From: Ficedula albicollis
Taxonomy: Eukaryota > Chordata > Aves > Passeriformes > Muscicapidae
Assembly: GCF_000247815.1 (NCBI RefSeq)
Contig: NC_021677.1
Span: forward strand, 62,383,122 to 62,447,121
DNA: 64,000 bases
Direction: 5' to 3'
The notes under the pieces were generated by a model. The model was given only the letters and a program-made list of their open reading frames with translations, searched no databases and had not been told where the DNA came from. The number at the start of each line of letters is the position of its first letter. The first letter of the stretch is position 1. Positions 25,201 to 36,531 of the stretch are shown here, piece after piece. The position numbers and the translations under genes were made by a program.

Positions 25201-27446
25201 GACGCCCGGCTCGGTGGTGAGGTACAGGCTGATGGTGTTGTTCACCAGCAGCTCCGGCCGCCGAAAGTCCACGAAGAAAGGGAAGGCCACTGATGGAGAA
25301 ATCACAGCCATCATCCAGAATCCTCCTACCCAGCTGTTTCTTATACAATTCTTTCTAAATCAGCGTGTTATTTGATTTAAATTATCGAGGGCCATGCTGA
25401 GGCAGGCGAGCTCAGCCCTCTGCTGCCTCCTCCCACCAAAATTTCCAGCCCTGCTGATGCTGAGCCTGCCTGGGCGTGTTGTGACTGCAGGCAGGAAACA
25501 GGGCTGGCAGCACCACGTTATTAGAGCTTGCAAAACACGGGGAAAGATCCCTCTGTGCCTCCTCTGCAAGCCCACGGCACAGCAGGAATTAGATAAGCAC
25601 TGGTCCCACCCATGTTTTGGGGGGTCTGCAGCAGGCAGCTGAATCCCTGTGGGGGTTCTCCTGGCTGGGATACTCACGGAAGTTCAGGTAGACAAATTTG
25701 GTGAGCACGCTGGGGAAGAGGCGGACGAGGAAGGGCACGGAGGCATAAGTGAGGAGCGGGGCCAGGAGCAGGGCACGCAGCCCTGGGAGCCAGGAGCGCC
25801 GGACCCTGCAGGGGAGGCACTGCTGAGCACGTCCCCTCCCATCCCCAGGGGTTTGGGGTGCGGCAGAGCAGCCTCCCCATCCCCAATCCCAGCCATGTTG
25901 GATACAGCTTTTTCCTACAAGCTGATCCCAATCCCTCTGGCAGAGGGAACTGGATCCCCACACTGGTGTTGCGCTTGGCTTTTGGGGACAGAGTCAAGGT
26001 GGGGAGCAGCCCCGCGGTGACACATGGTGACAGAAGCCCTGATTCGGTCTCCCACGCCCTCCCACAGACGCCGGGAGGCAGGAAGGGCAGGGAACGTGCC
26101 AGAGCTGGGAGCTGCAAGTCCAACCAGCAATAAGGAGCAACCGATACTCTGTGACAACACCCCGAGTCCTGGCTGGAAAACCACAGCCACAGACGCGGCC
26201 CCGAGCCTGGCAGAAAAGCTTCCGCAATACTCCAGGGAAAAGGAGGAAAGTGGGTAAAGGGGCTTGGGGGAGATGTCCCCCAGTGCCTTGCCCTGAAGGG
26301 CTGGGGCCACATCCAGCTGCTCTCTGCAGCACTGAGACACAGCCCCAGCCCCTCCAGGTGAGAAAGGAAAGCCAAGAGCTGCAGCTTTCGCAGAATAACC
26401 TCCCTCGTGGGCTAATGGTGATGGAGAAACCAGTCTGGGCATGGGGGATTTAGGGCAGAGGTTTGTGATGGGAGCCAGGCACAGCACATGAGCAGGATCA
26501 GCATCCCCCCTGCACATCCCGGTCCATTCCCTGCCCTAGGAATGCTGCAAGGCCCTAAGGAAGGACTGCACAAGGGTGTGATGGCACAGACACCCTTCCT
26601 GGGATGGGGTAGGGTGGCAGGAGCTGTGCTGGAGGCACGGGCAGCTCCTCAAATCCCAGTTATCCCCCAGGACACGGGGCTGAGCACACGGGCAGCCATG
26701 GAGGGGGTCAGGAATGCCCTGGAGAGGCTGCAGGGATTGTCGGGTGCTGCAGGGATTGTCGGGGGCTGCAGGAATTGTCGGGGGCTGCAGGAATTGTCGG
26801 GTGCTGCTCTCGGTCTGCTCGAGGGGGGCTCAGCCCGGCCCTTGCACAACACCTGGTGCAGGTGAGCACCGACAGGGGGGACAGGGCACCTCCGACAGCT
26901 GGCACGGTGACAAACGCGACAGCAGAGTGACAAGCCACAGCGCGGCACCGCGGTGGGGTGCGACACGGCCACACGGTAGGATCGTGTGGCAGGGTGACAT
27001 GGGGACATGGCCACTGCCCCGGGGTCACGATGGTGGCAGGGTGACATGGGGACAGCACGGAGTCACCGTTCTGGAGAGATGATCCGGGGGCATGGCCACA
27101 GTGACAGGGTGGCAGTGGGGACAGACACGGGGTCACGGCCCCAGCAGGGTGACCAGGCCAGGGCGTGGGGACACGGGGGCACGGGGTGACAGCCCCGGCA
27201 CGGCGACAGAGCCACGGCACGGGAGACAGCGCGTGGGAGCGACAGGGGACACGGCCGGGGACGGGGACACGCGGCTCGGGGCAGCACGGCGCTGTCCCCA
27301 CGGCGCTGTCCCCACGGCGATGTCCCCACGGCGGCGAGTACTCACCGTCCCTGCAGAGCCGCGCCGGACTTGCCCTGCCCGGGGCCAATGTCGCCGCCTC
27401 TGTCGCCGCTGTCGCCACTGTCGCCGTCTCCGCCGCGACGCCGCAT
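22232..27446 (-). CDS. ABHD12B: ABHD12B, alpha/beta-hydrolase, complete 13-exon gene
   Basis: Coding exons in transcript order on the minus strand: 27446-27346, 25805-25678, 25289-25187, 25098-24979, 24676-24646, 24492-24447, 24354-24225, 24019-23979, 23765-23686, 23528-23446, 22929-22851, 22719-22595, 22253-22232. Sum 1089 nt = 362 aa plus stop, the same length as human ABHD12B; every junction is in frame with AG/GT borders. Landmarks: a Gly/Asp/Ser-rich N-terminus, a hydrophobic segment at about residues 40-61 (likely membrane anchor), [23 protein letters not shown], the nucleophile elbow GHSLG (Ser216), LHAEDD (Asp303/304) and LGLGHDYI (His342). ABHD12-type enzymes hydrolyse lysophospholipids such as lyso-PS; the ABHD12B substrate is less certain. 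RAASHR and GYGDSTG plus synteny favour ABHD12B over ABHD12. The first ATG is uncertain: the frame stays open upstream. Confidence 0.93.
24225..24354 (-). CDS. ABHD12B: ABHD12B exon 7 (nucleophile elbow)
   Basis: Encodes [13 protein letters not shown]...[13 protein letters not shown] with the catalytic serine, residue 216, in GHSLG. Phases at both ends (2 nt and 2 nt of split codons) agree with its neighbours. Confidence 0.93.
26729..26812. repeat. 22-bp tandem repeat, about 4 copies
   Basis: Unit GGCTGCAGGAATTGTCGGGG with variants GGTGCTGCAGGGATTGTCGG. Confidence 0.9.
26870..27340. repeat. Imperfect GTGACA/GGGGACA-rich minisatellite zone
   Basis: Irregular repetition of GGTGACATGGGGACA, ACACGGGGTCACGG and CGGCGCTGTCCCCA blocks, immediately downstream of ABHD12B exon 1. 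No fixed period. Confidence 0.6.
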
Positions 27447-27450
27447 CGCT
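27346..27450 (-). promoter_or_regulatory. ABHD12B first exon in a CpG-dense start region
   Basis: The first coding exon and about 100 bp upstream are rich in CpG, as expected at a CpG-island start. Transcription would run leftward. No TATA box seen. Confidence 0.4.
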
Positions 27451-27572
27451 GCGCGCCCGACAGCGCCGACAGGCCACGCCCACGTCACGGGGACACGCCC
27501 AGACATGGCCCGTGTGTCGCTTGTCATCAGGCCACGCCCATCGACCACGCCCCTGACACGCCCACCCGCGCC

Positions 27573-27587
27573 TCGGGGACAGGGACG

Positions 27588-27632
<45 letters not shown>
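27573..27632. repeat. (GGGACA)n hexamer repeat
   Basis: About nine copies of GGGACA or CGGGGACA upstream of ABHD12B. The flanking block CACCCGCGCCTCGGGGACAG occurs on both sides (about 27565 and 27645). Confidence 0.9.
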
Positions 27633-27635
<3 letters not shown>

Positions 27636-27717
27636 CCCGCGGTGTCACCACCCGCGCCTCGGGGACAGGGAGAGGGACCTAGGCAGGGACAGGAAAGGGC
27701 CACCCGCAGCCCCTGTC

Positions 27718-27975
27718 CCCCAGGGCTGGCCGTGTCTAGAGGGACGCCATCAGCCCTCTGTTCCCCAGGGACGGGCGGGTTTAAGGGGAAACCCCAAAAA
27801 ATCTTCGGCCCCCAGGGGTCCCCTGTGACCCAAAGCTGGCTGGGTTTAGAGGGGGCCCCAAAAAATCTGCATCCCCCCTGTGACCCAAGGCTGGCAGGGT
27901 TTAGAGGAGACCCCAAAAAATCTGCATCCCCCCTGTGACCCAAGGCTGGCTGGGCTTAGAGGGGACCCTAAAGAA
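27718..27975. repeat. Imperfect ~62-bp tandem repeats
   Basis: Three to four copies with the shared core GGGTTTAGAGG, CCCCAAAAAATCTGCATCCC and CCTGTGACCCAAGGCTGGC. Confidence 0.8.
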
Positions 27976-28114
27976 TGTGCCATGCTGTGTCCCCCAAAAG
28001 AAGCCAGGGGGAGCATGGGGCCAGCAATAAGGTGACAGACACACCAGGGAAAACAGCCTTGCCACGGGCAAGGAGCACAGAGGGAAAGCTTCCAGGTTAA
28101 AAAATAAATTTTTT

Positions 28115-28521
28115 TAAATGGTTTGACGTTAAACCTGGTGTCCCTAGGATTGAGCAGGAAGGGTGGAAAGTTCCCCTCTCAGCTGAGCCTCCCGCCTGCA
28201 GCTCTGTCAGGATGAGTCAGCTGCACCTTTCCAGGATGAAACTTCCCACCGGGAAAGGAATATCCCTGTTTCAGCAGAATTGCCTGTGAAAGGCTGCCAG
28301 GTGTGGGAGGATGTGAAAATTAAATGGTTTGACATTAAACCTGGTGTCCCTGGGATTGAGCAGGAAGGGTGGAAAGTTCCCCTCTCAGCTGAGCCTCCCG
28401 CCTGCAGCTCTGTCAGGATGAGTCAGCTGCACCTTTCCAGGATGAAACTTCCCACCGGGAAAGGAATATCCCTGTTTCAGCAGAATTGCCTGTGAAAGGC
28501 TGCCAGGTGTGGGAGGATGTG
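28115..28521. repeat. 206-bp tandem duplication
   Basis: Copies at about 28115-28320 and 28321-28521 start AAATGGTTTGAC(G/A)TTAAACC and end GTGTGGGAGGATGTG. They differ at only a few positions. Confidence 0.92.
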
Positions 28522-28712
28522 CTGCTGGAAGCGCCATCCCTTGCACCACCTCACCTGTCAGTGGGGCCCACAGCAGGGACCCCATATATCAGCTGTGGAA
28601 GGGCTGGGGACAAACCTTTTCCCAGAGGAGCAGCCACCCAGGCTGGCATCTGGAGCTGCTTTTATCCACCTGCCCTCCAAAGTAAAACCTGTGCTGCTTT
28701 TCCTGAGTTGGA

Positions 28713-28960
28713 ATCATGGAATCCCAGAATGGTTTGGGTTAAAGGGGCCTTGAAGCCCATCCCATTCTAATCTCTGCCGTGGGCAGGGACACCTTTCACT
28801 ATTACTGCTCCAAGCCCCAATGTCCAGCCTGGCCTTGGGCACTGCCAGGGATCCAGGGGCAGCCACAGCTTCTCTGGGTGATGTTTGCCAGGGCCTCCCC
28901 ACCCTCCTAGGAGACAATTCTTTCCCAATATCTTATCTAACCCTACCTCACCAGCAAAAT
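28713..28960 (-). mobile_element. CR1 LINE, 3' end, antisense
   Basis: TCATGGAATCCCAGAATGGT then the reversed CR1 3' UTR, to GGCAGCCACAGCTTCTC. Confidence 0.85.
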
Positions 28961-29429
28961 GCACATGCAAAGACAGACAGGTCCAGTCAGACCGGGGCTG
29001 TGAGGTGGTGTCTGCGTGTTCCCCATCAGCAGCTGTTGCAATCGGGTGGCACAAGCCAGCCCAGAGCTGCCCACAGGGGCAGGAGAACGGGGGAAATGTC
29101 CAACACACCCAGCTGCTTTCACAGGAAAGAGCTTTTCCCTTCCGCCCCCAGCATTTCCCCACTCCCAGCGAGCGCTGGGGCTGATTTCTCACGGAGGTGA
29201 TGGGAGAGGTGATCCCCAGCGAGCCCAGTTTGATGCCCCCAGGGATGGGCAAGGTGCCAGAGGGCTCTGCAGCTCCTGAGGGCTGGAAGGGGCTGGCACG
29301 GAGTTGGGAAGCACAGAGAGCTCCCCAGGATGGAAAAACCACCCGAATACTTCTTGCCATAAGAAGCCAGGACAGCAAACGCGGAAAACACGAGGATTTC
29401 CTGCGCTGAAGGGGAAATCCCACGAGGGA

Positions 29430-29540
29430 ATCAGGCGCGGGAGGCGGCGCTGGGAGCGGGATTGTGCGGTGGCAGCTGGACATGGGATGGCAGCAGCGAG
29501 CCGCGGCCGGGGAGCGGCGATACCGCTGCGGTTAGCAGGG
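29430..29540. promoter_or_regulatory. CpG cluster, possible promoter
   Basis: Dense CpG (GGCGCGGGAGGCGGCGCTGG, GAGCCGCGGCCGGGGAGCGG) just left of the 73-nt poly-G tract. A function is only inferred. Confidence 0.3.
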
Positions 29541-29683
29541 CTCCCTTTGTTTTGCGCAAAAAATAGCAAAGTTTGGGCTTATGTCATTCCAAACTTCTCC
29601 CGGCACCAGCTGGGAGATGGGGAGGTTCCCTCCAGATTTTTTTATTTTTTTTCCACAGCGTCTTTTCCTTTTTTTCCTTTATG

Positions 29684-29685
<2 letters not shown>

Positions 29686-29758
<73 letters not shown>
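29686..29758. repeat. Poly-G tract, 73 nt, flanked by T runs
   Basis: Pure G between TTTATGTT and a long T-rich stretch (29759-29800). Confidence 0.95.
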
Positions 29759-29760
<2 letters not shown>

Positions 29761-31269
29761 TTTTTTTTTTTTCTTTTTCTTTATTTTTTTTTTTTTTTTG
29801 CTGTTTTATGTCCCTTCTCCCCGTGTCCTGGCGGGGGTGAGGGGTTCCTGTGGCCAGCACGGCACAGCTGGAAAGAGCCCAGGAATGCAGGAGCAGCTCC
29901 CCCCCAGCTCCCCGTGCGGCAGCCGGACTTTTCCTCGCCCCAGAACAAAGCACCCCATTGTTCAAGGGAAAATGGGAAGGAAAGCGTGACGGAGCAGCCA
30001 GAGCCAAGCCGGGAGGGTGTTTCTGCACCCACGGCCTCGCACAGGGGTCACCCACTGCCTGCGCAGCCGCTGACCCTGATTTTGGGTGGCTCTGTGCCAG
30101 CCCCGTGGATCCATCTGATGTCCAGAAATCCCGGTGTTTCCCACGTGTCCCGATTTTTGTGACAGCGTGAGCCGGGGTTTCCTTCCTCGCTGTAAATGCC
30201 ATCCTGGAGAGCAGCTGCTCGCTGGAAAAGGGGGTTCCAAAAATAGTCTGGCGTGTCTGGCAGGGCTCCGTGGCTCCCTAGAAACAGGATTTTTCTCCTA
30301 TGGGAAAATAAAATCAGGATGCCTCTGCTAACAGCTGGTCCTAAAAATGAGTGGGGAATTTGCAGTGGGATGATTCCCAGCGCTGCCGAGGCGGGGGGCT
30401 GCACATCCCAGTGGGGTGGGGACATGGGGACACTGAGCGTGCTGCCTGTCCCCATCGCCCAGCCCTGCACGCGTGTGCTTTGTTGGGGGACAGGGGGGGA
30501 TTTTTCGGGGCTGTCGCTTGGATTAGCGAGGAGGAGGAGGAGTGTGAGGGGGATAAAGGTCCTGGCACTCGCCGGGCTCGCAACAAAACAAAGCACCAGA
30601 TGGTTCCAACTTCAGCATAATACGCGGAGAAAAAGTGTTTGAACCGGGGATGGAAAAGCAAATGTGGAAAGAGGGGGAGAAAGGAAAGAAAGAAAAACCC
30701 TCAGCAAGTGTCAGAGCAGAAGAAAGCGGCGGAGAAAAATGGCAAATGTTAAAAACCGAGACAAAAAGCACTTGGCCGGCACAAAGCCAGGGCTGCTGAC
30801 ATCTGTCCGGCAAAGGGCCCCTTCCCTTTGGAGTCACCTTGCCTCACTTCTGTCACCGCAGGGACACGGCCACATCCCTGGCCAGGGCTTGGCTGGCTGC
30901 TGGGGACACGGTGACATGTGCCACAGCCACAGCGCTGGCCCTGGGCCAGGTGGCAGTGACGCGCAGCAGAGCTACCCCTAAATATTTTATTACAATATTT
31001 TCTTACAGCACTTTTGAAGCTCTTTACACTGTTACCGCACACGCCCCAGATGTTCTTGTGCGGTGGCAAACCCGCCCGGCTCCGCTGTGTGATCTCGTGG
31101 GGTTTTAAGCCTGGCTTAGGATCTGAGCGAGGTTTATGCAACCCCCTGTGCGAGGCTTTTGTGCTCCCCACGAAATTGCTTGAACCCGCAGAGCCGAGCC
31201 ACCTTGAAAAAGGGAAGAAGGCTAAAAAGTCATCTCGCCCCTGGCATTTGCACCAAAAAAAGCCACAAA

Positions 31270-31460
31270 ATGATGTCATGCGATTGGTCGAGAGCGGGTT
31301 GCAGCGTGGGTGGAACCCCTTATTAGCCACCGGAGCATCCATCCACAAGCCCTGGGGACCGCCGGCTCCCTGCGGCTCGGCTGGCGCTGAGCAGGAGCGT
31401 GGGCGGGCGGCGGCTCCGGCTTCCAGCCGGGACTGCCGGGCTGTAAACGAGGGTTGGAGC
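31270..31460 (+). promoter_or_regulatory. CpG cluster with CCAAT and GC boxes, candidate NIN promoter
   Basis: GCGATTGGTCG (inverted CCAAT) near 31280-31290 and GTGGGCGGGCGGCGG near 31398, in a short CpG-rich block. Position upstream of NIN on the right strand makes it a candidate; nothing in the sequence proves it. Confidence 0.3.
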
Positions 31461-31779
31461 TCTGCTGGTGCCTGTGGCTTGTGTGTCACCGCCCCAGGGA
31501 TGGCTCCTGGTTTTGTGACCCCCCAAAGCGAGTGAGGGGCACGGGTGGGACAGCGCAGGGCCACCACCGGGGCTGGGGGGTGGTGGAAGGGATGGATGCC
31601 ACGGGCATCCACCGCAGCTGTCCTGTGCCACGGTGACAGAAGGACACTCGGGATGTTGTCCCCCAGGCCCAGGGGTGGCAGGGAGCTGCGGTGCCGTGTC
31701 CCCAGGGCGGGGAACAGCGACGTGTTGCTGTGACCTTCAGGCGTGGGACGGCCCAGGTGACGTGCCACTGTTTTTTTGG

Positions 31780-32580
31780 GACAATGAGGAGCTCCAGGGC
31801 CGTGTCCCCTGCGGTGCAGGACAGTGTGGAGCCGGAGTGATGCCACCCCGGGGGATAGGACAGTGTGGAGCTGGGGTGATGCCACCTTGGGGTAAAGGAC
31901 AGCAAGGACTCAGAGTGGTGTCCACTTGGCTTGTGGGGTGATGAGAACCAAGGTGATGCCACCCTGGGGAACAGGACTCTGGGGAGCTGGGGTGATGCCA
32001 TCTGGGGGACGGGATGGTGGGAGCTGGGGTGATGCCACCCTGGGGGACAGGATGTTGGGGAGCTGGGGTGATGCAGTCTGAGGAACAGGACGCTGAGGAG
32101 CTGGGGTGATGCAGGGCAGGGCAGCAGGCAGCCAAGGTGATGTCCCCGTGGGGTGCAGAATGATGGGAACTGAGGTGATGTCATCCTAGGGGACGGGACA
32201 TTGGGAGCTGGGGTGATGCCACATTGGGGCGTGCGATGACAGGAACTGTGATGATGCCATTTGGGGGGATGGGACATTGAAGGGTCGGGTGATGCCACTC
32301 TGAGGTGGGTACAGTGGCGACCATGGTGGTGCCATCCTGGGGGACAGGAAGTGGAGAGCTTGGTTGATGCCACCCAGGGGTGCAGAACCCGGGAGGGTTC
32401 TGCAGGGGGAGATGGGATGATGTCCCCTGAGGCGCAGGATGATGGGAACCGACGTGATGCCACCCGGGGGACCAGGACTTTGGGGACCGATGGTTATACT
32501 GTCCTGAGGTGCAGGACAACGGGAAGCTGAGGTGATGCCACCTTAGGGGACACAACAGCGGGGAGTCGGGGTGCAGAACA
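31780..32580. repeat. Imperfect ~30-35 bp minisatellite
   Basis: More than twenty degenerate copies of GAGCTGGGGTGATGCCACC followed by a GGGGGACAGGA-like spacer. Abuts the 765-nt poly-G tract. Confidence 0.85.
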
Positions 32581-32686
32581 GCGGGCACCCGCCGGTGCGG
32601 GACATCCCGGCAGACCCCCAGAGCTGTCGCCCGTGCCGGGGGGCGTTCCCGGGCGGTGCCGCACAAAGGCCGCCGGTCCCCCCGCC

Positions 32687-33454
<768 letters not shown>

Positions 33455-34814
33455 GCCTGGGGAAGGGGCTCTGGGGGCGGGGGGTGCTGGAGGAATGAGG
33501 TGCTGGAGGAATGGGATGCTGGAAGTGGGGGGGTGCTGGAGGAAGGGGGTGATGGGGATTAGGGAATCGCGGTTTCTGCGGTGTCTGTGAGCGGGATCCA
33601 CGCCAAAACCCCCCAGGGTCGCTCCGAGGTTCCTGGAGGTGACGGGTACCGGGCGCCGCTCACCCCCATCCCGGCGTGCATCCCAGAGATGCTCCAAACG
33701 CTGGGAGCGGGTTCTGGACCGCTCTCCCCGGGCTGAGCCCTGGAAGCAGCCGCTTGTGGCTGGAGGAATTAGTAACAGCGTTTGTTTTGTCACCGGCAAA
33801 GCTCTGGCTGTCACCAGGGTGGCAGACAGCATCTGCTGTCTGGTCACCCACCGTGGGCCCGTCTCCCTTGGAGCATCCCTGCAGGGATGGAGGGAGGCTG
33901 GCAGCCAGGAAAGCCAAAATCCACAGCCCGGGAGGATGCAGTGCTGGGATTTTGCTGGCTGGGTGGGGGAACACTTTGGGAGTATCCAGCTCGTGTTCCT
34001 CGTGTGCTCCCCAAAACGGAGCCGAGGGAAGGCGCTGGCCGCGTTATCGCCGTGATTCAGCAGGGCCCGGCTTTATCGGGGCCGGCGCAGCTCTGCGCTC
34101 CGGGAATTACCGAATCCCTCATCTCCCGGTGCCGGATAAATTACCGGCTCGCTTTGTTTACTCCTGAAATAATCAGCTTTGTGCCTCCACCTTGGGCTTT
34201 ATCGCACCCGGGGCTCCCCGTGTTACTGCAGAGCGACTCCAGCCCGATTTGCAAAATCAAACCAGATGGGCGCTTTGTTTTTCCTTACGGAGAGAAGGCT
34301 GGCGGTGAAAAGCCCTATTACAATGCAAATACCGGGCTGGCGTGAATATTCAAACCGCTGCGCTGCTTTTGAAGCTCTTTACATAAATTTATAGTGCTTT
34401 TATACGCCATCGCTGCTTTGCTAATCTGGAGCGGAGGTTGGTTAACAGAATCGCTGTCTCTGCCAACTTTGGAGGGTCTGGGGGTGTTTTTGGGGTGCGC
34501 TGGGAGAGGTGGCTTTGAGGTGCAAAGGGAAAATGATGAGCGTGGTCAATGGGGAGGAGGAACCGCCAGCTGTAGGGCTGGCTCTGGTGGTGACCCTTGG
34601 AGAGCTGGGCGTGCTGTCAAGTGATTTACTGATATTTAGGTGCTTCATTGTCCTTTTGGGTTTTGTTTTTCCCTTTGGTTTCTCGGTGTGACCCTTTGTG
34701 AGGCTGCTGGGGTGGGCTGAGCTGGAAATTGCCCCGACACGGTGTGGGGATTTTGGGGCGGACACAGGGACAGGGCACTGAGCTCTTCTCCCCGGTGACC
34801 AGTGACTGGACAGG

Positions 34815-35060
34815 GAGTGGCTGGAGCTGTGTTGGGGGGATTTAAGTTGGGTTTCCAGAGAAAGGCTCTTCCCCCAGAGGTGCTGGCACTGCCCAGGCTC
34901 CCCAGGGAATGGGGACATTCCCGAGGCTGCCAGAGCTCCAGGAGTGTTTGGACACCAGGGATGCCCGGGGTGGGAATGTTGGGGTGTCTGTGCAGGGACA
35001 GGAGCTGCTCTGGGTGATCCCTGTGGGTCCCTTCCAGCTCGGGGAATTCTGTGATTCAGC
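34815..35060 (+). mobile_element. CR1 LINE, 3' fragment (second subfamily)
   Basis: GGTGCTGGCACTGCCCAGGC, CCCGAGGCTGCCAGAGCTCC, and the tail CCCTTCCAGCTCGGGGAATT then CTGTGATTC. The same subfamily occurs at 41945-42195. Confidence 0.75.
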
Positions 35061-35629
35061 AGAGCTGCTGTGATGGATGAGATGCTTCATTAGGGGAAGG
35101 AGATAATGAGTGTGAGACAACCTCAGCTCTGCCTTTCCAGCAAGGGCTCCACAGTCTGGTTTTGGTGGCTGCTGGGCATCTCACATAAACCCCAGCATTA
35201 CAAACTGTGGGGTTCTGGTGGGTTTTGCCAGCTGTGTTCACATCACCCTGCTTGCCACAAGTGCAGTGGGAGGGGAAAGTTGCTTTAAAGTGCCCAAGTG
35301 TGGCCGTGCTCTCCAGCACAGGGGGGGACACTGGAGCAGTGACATCCCATGGAGTAGGAGCTTGTGTTTTGGAGGTGGCCACAGGATGCTGCCCCACTGG
35401 GTAATTACTGCTAATTACCAGGCCCTCATTTGAGTCGAGGCAATCAAAAGTAGCAGCAAAAACAACGTTTTGCTGTTTTCCTCGCTGTCCCTTGGAGCTG
35501 TTGACTTTTGTGGAGGGCAGGGTGGGATAAGGGCAAGGTACCCATAGCCCTGGTTAGTGATGCAGCCCATGGGGCACCCGGGCAGAGCATCCCCAAATTC
35601 TCCTCTTGTGCAGCAGCAAATGTGATTTT

Positions 35630-35730
35630 GTGTTGGTCTAGTGGAAGGTGTCTCTGCCCATGGCTGGGCATGAAGTGGCCTTTAAGGTCCCTTCTTACTC
35701 AAGAAATTCTGGGATTCTGTAATTCATACT
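35630..35730 (+). mobile_element. CR1 3' tail fragment
   Basis: AGTGGAAGGTGTCTCTGCCC to AAGGTCCCTTCTTACTCAAG and ATTCTGGGATTCTG. Confidence 0.7.
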
Positions 35731-36518
35731 GTTTACAAACCACCCCCCCCAAACAAACAAACAAAAAAAGCCCCATAATTGTGCTAATTGTGGTGTTTTT
35801 TCCTTGCTGATGCCATTGATTGACCAGGTAATCTGTGTCTTCATTAGCTCCAGGCTAAAGTTGATATCGATTCCAGGCACTTAATATGCGAAACGGTAAT
35901 TACTGTTTAAGCCCATATTGTTTGAGTTAAATTTAGCTGAGAATTTAGTCCTATCAGGCCCCTACATTGTGTGCTGTGAAGGTTATCTGGCTCTCAGGAG
36001 GGGGTGGATTTAAAGGCAGGAAAGAAATGCCGGTGAAAACTTCCTCTTCTCATCATCCCAGAGCACTTTGCTTCCCCGGGCTGGTAATAAAGAGAACAGA
36101 AATAAGGAATAATGTGGTGCTGACTCTCCTAAATCTGCACTTTCTGCTCAAGCTGGTCATTCTGGGGGACTCTAAAGGACACAGAAGGCCAGCAATAAAT
36201 CTGAACAAAGTGCTGCCCTGTGCAGGGACCGGCCCCTCTCCTCCTCCTCCTCGGGGGGGACCAGGCAGCCCCCACTCAGCTGCTGCCTGCCCGCCCCTAT
36301 TATCCCAGCCACCCTCCTGCATCTCAGCTGCTGGCCCATCTGGAGCAGAGATGAAAGGCTGGCCTTTAATTCGTGCTTTGTGTGCCTCTGCTGTGTCCCC
36401 CCTCGGTCCCCCGTTCACGGAGGTGGCTGCGCACGCCGGGGCTCTGACGATGCTGACCTCATTATTTTGACTGCCAGGCAGTCTCCAGCTCCTCAGGTAG
36501 GAGGCTCTGGTGGTTTTT

Positions 36519-36531
36519 TCCCCCCCCCCCG
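36519..36531. repeat. Short C run
   Basis: TTTTTTCC followed by about a dozen C, then GGTGTGG. The longest C runs in the window are only about this size, in contrast to the G tracts. Confidence 0.8.

Larger units (their letters stand above)
25806..27345 (-). other. ABHD12B intron 1
   Basis: Mostly unique GC-rich DNA. From about 26710 to 27340 it becomes an imperfect minisatellite zone (see separate entries). No second gene seen. Confidence 0.7.

Noticed and set aside
26870..27340. tRNA or other small RNA gene in the GTGACA-rich zone
   Set aside because: No cloverleaf, no A/B boxes in proper spacing; only minisatellite-type repetition.
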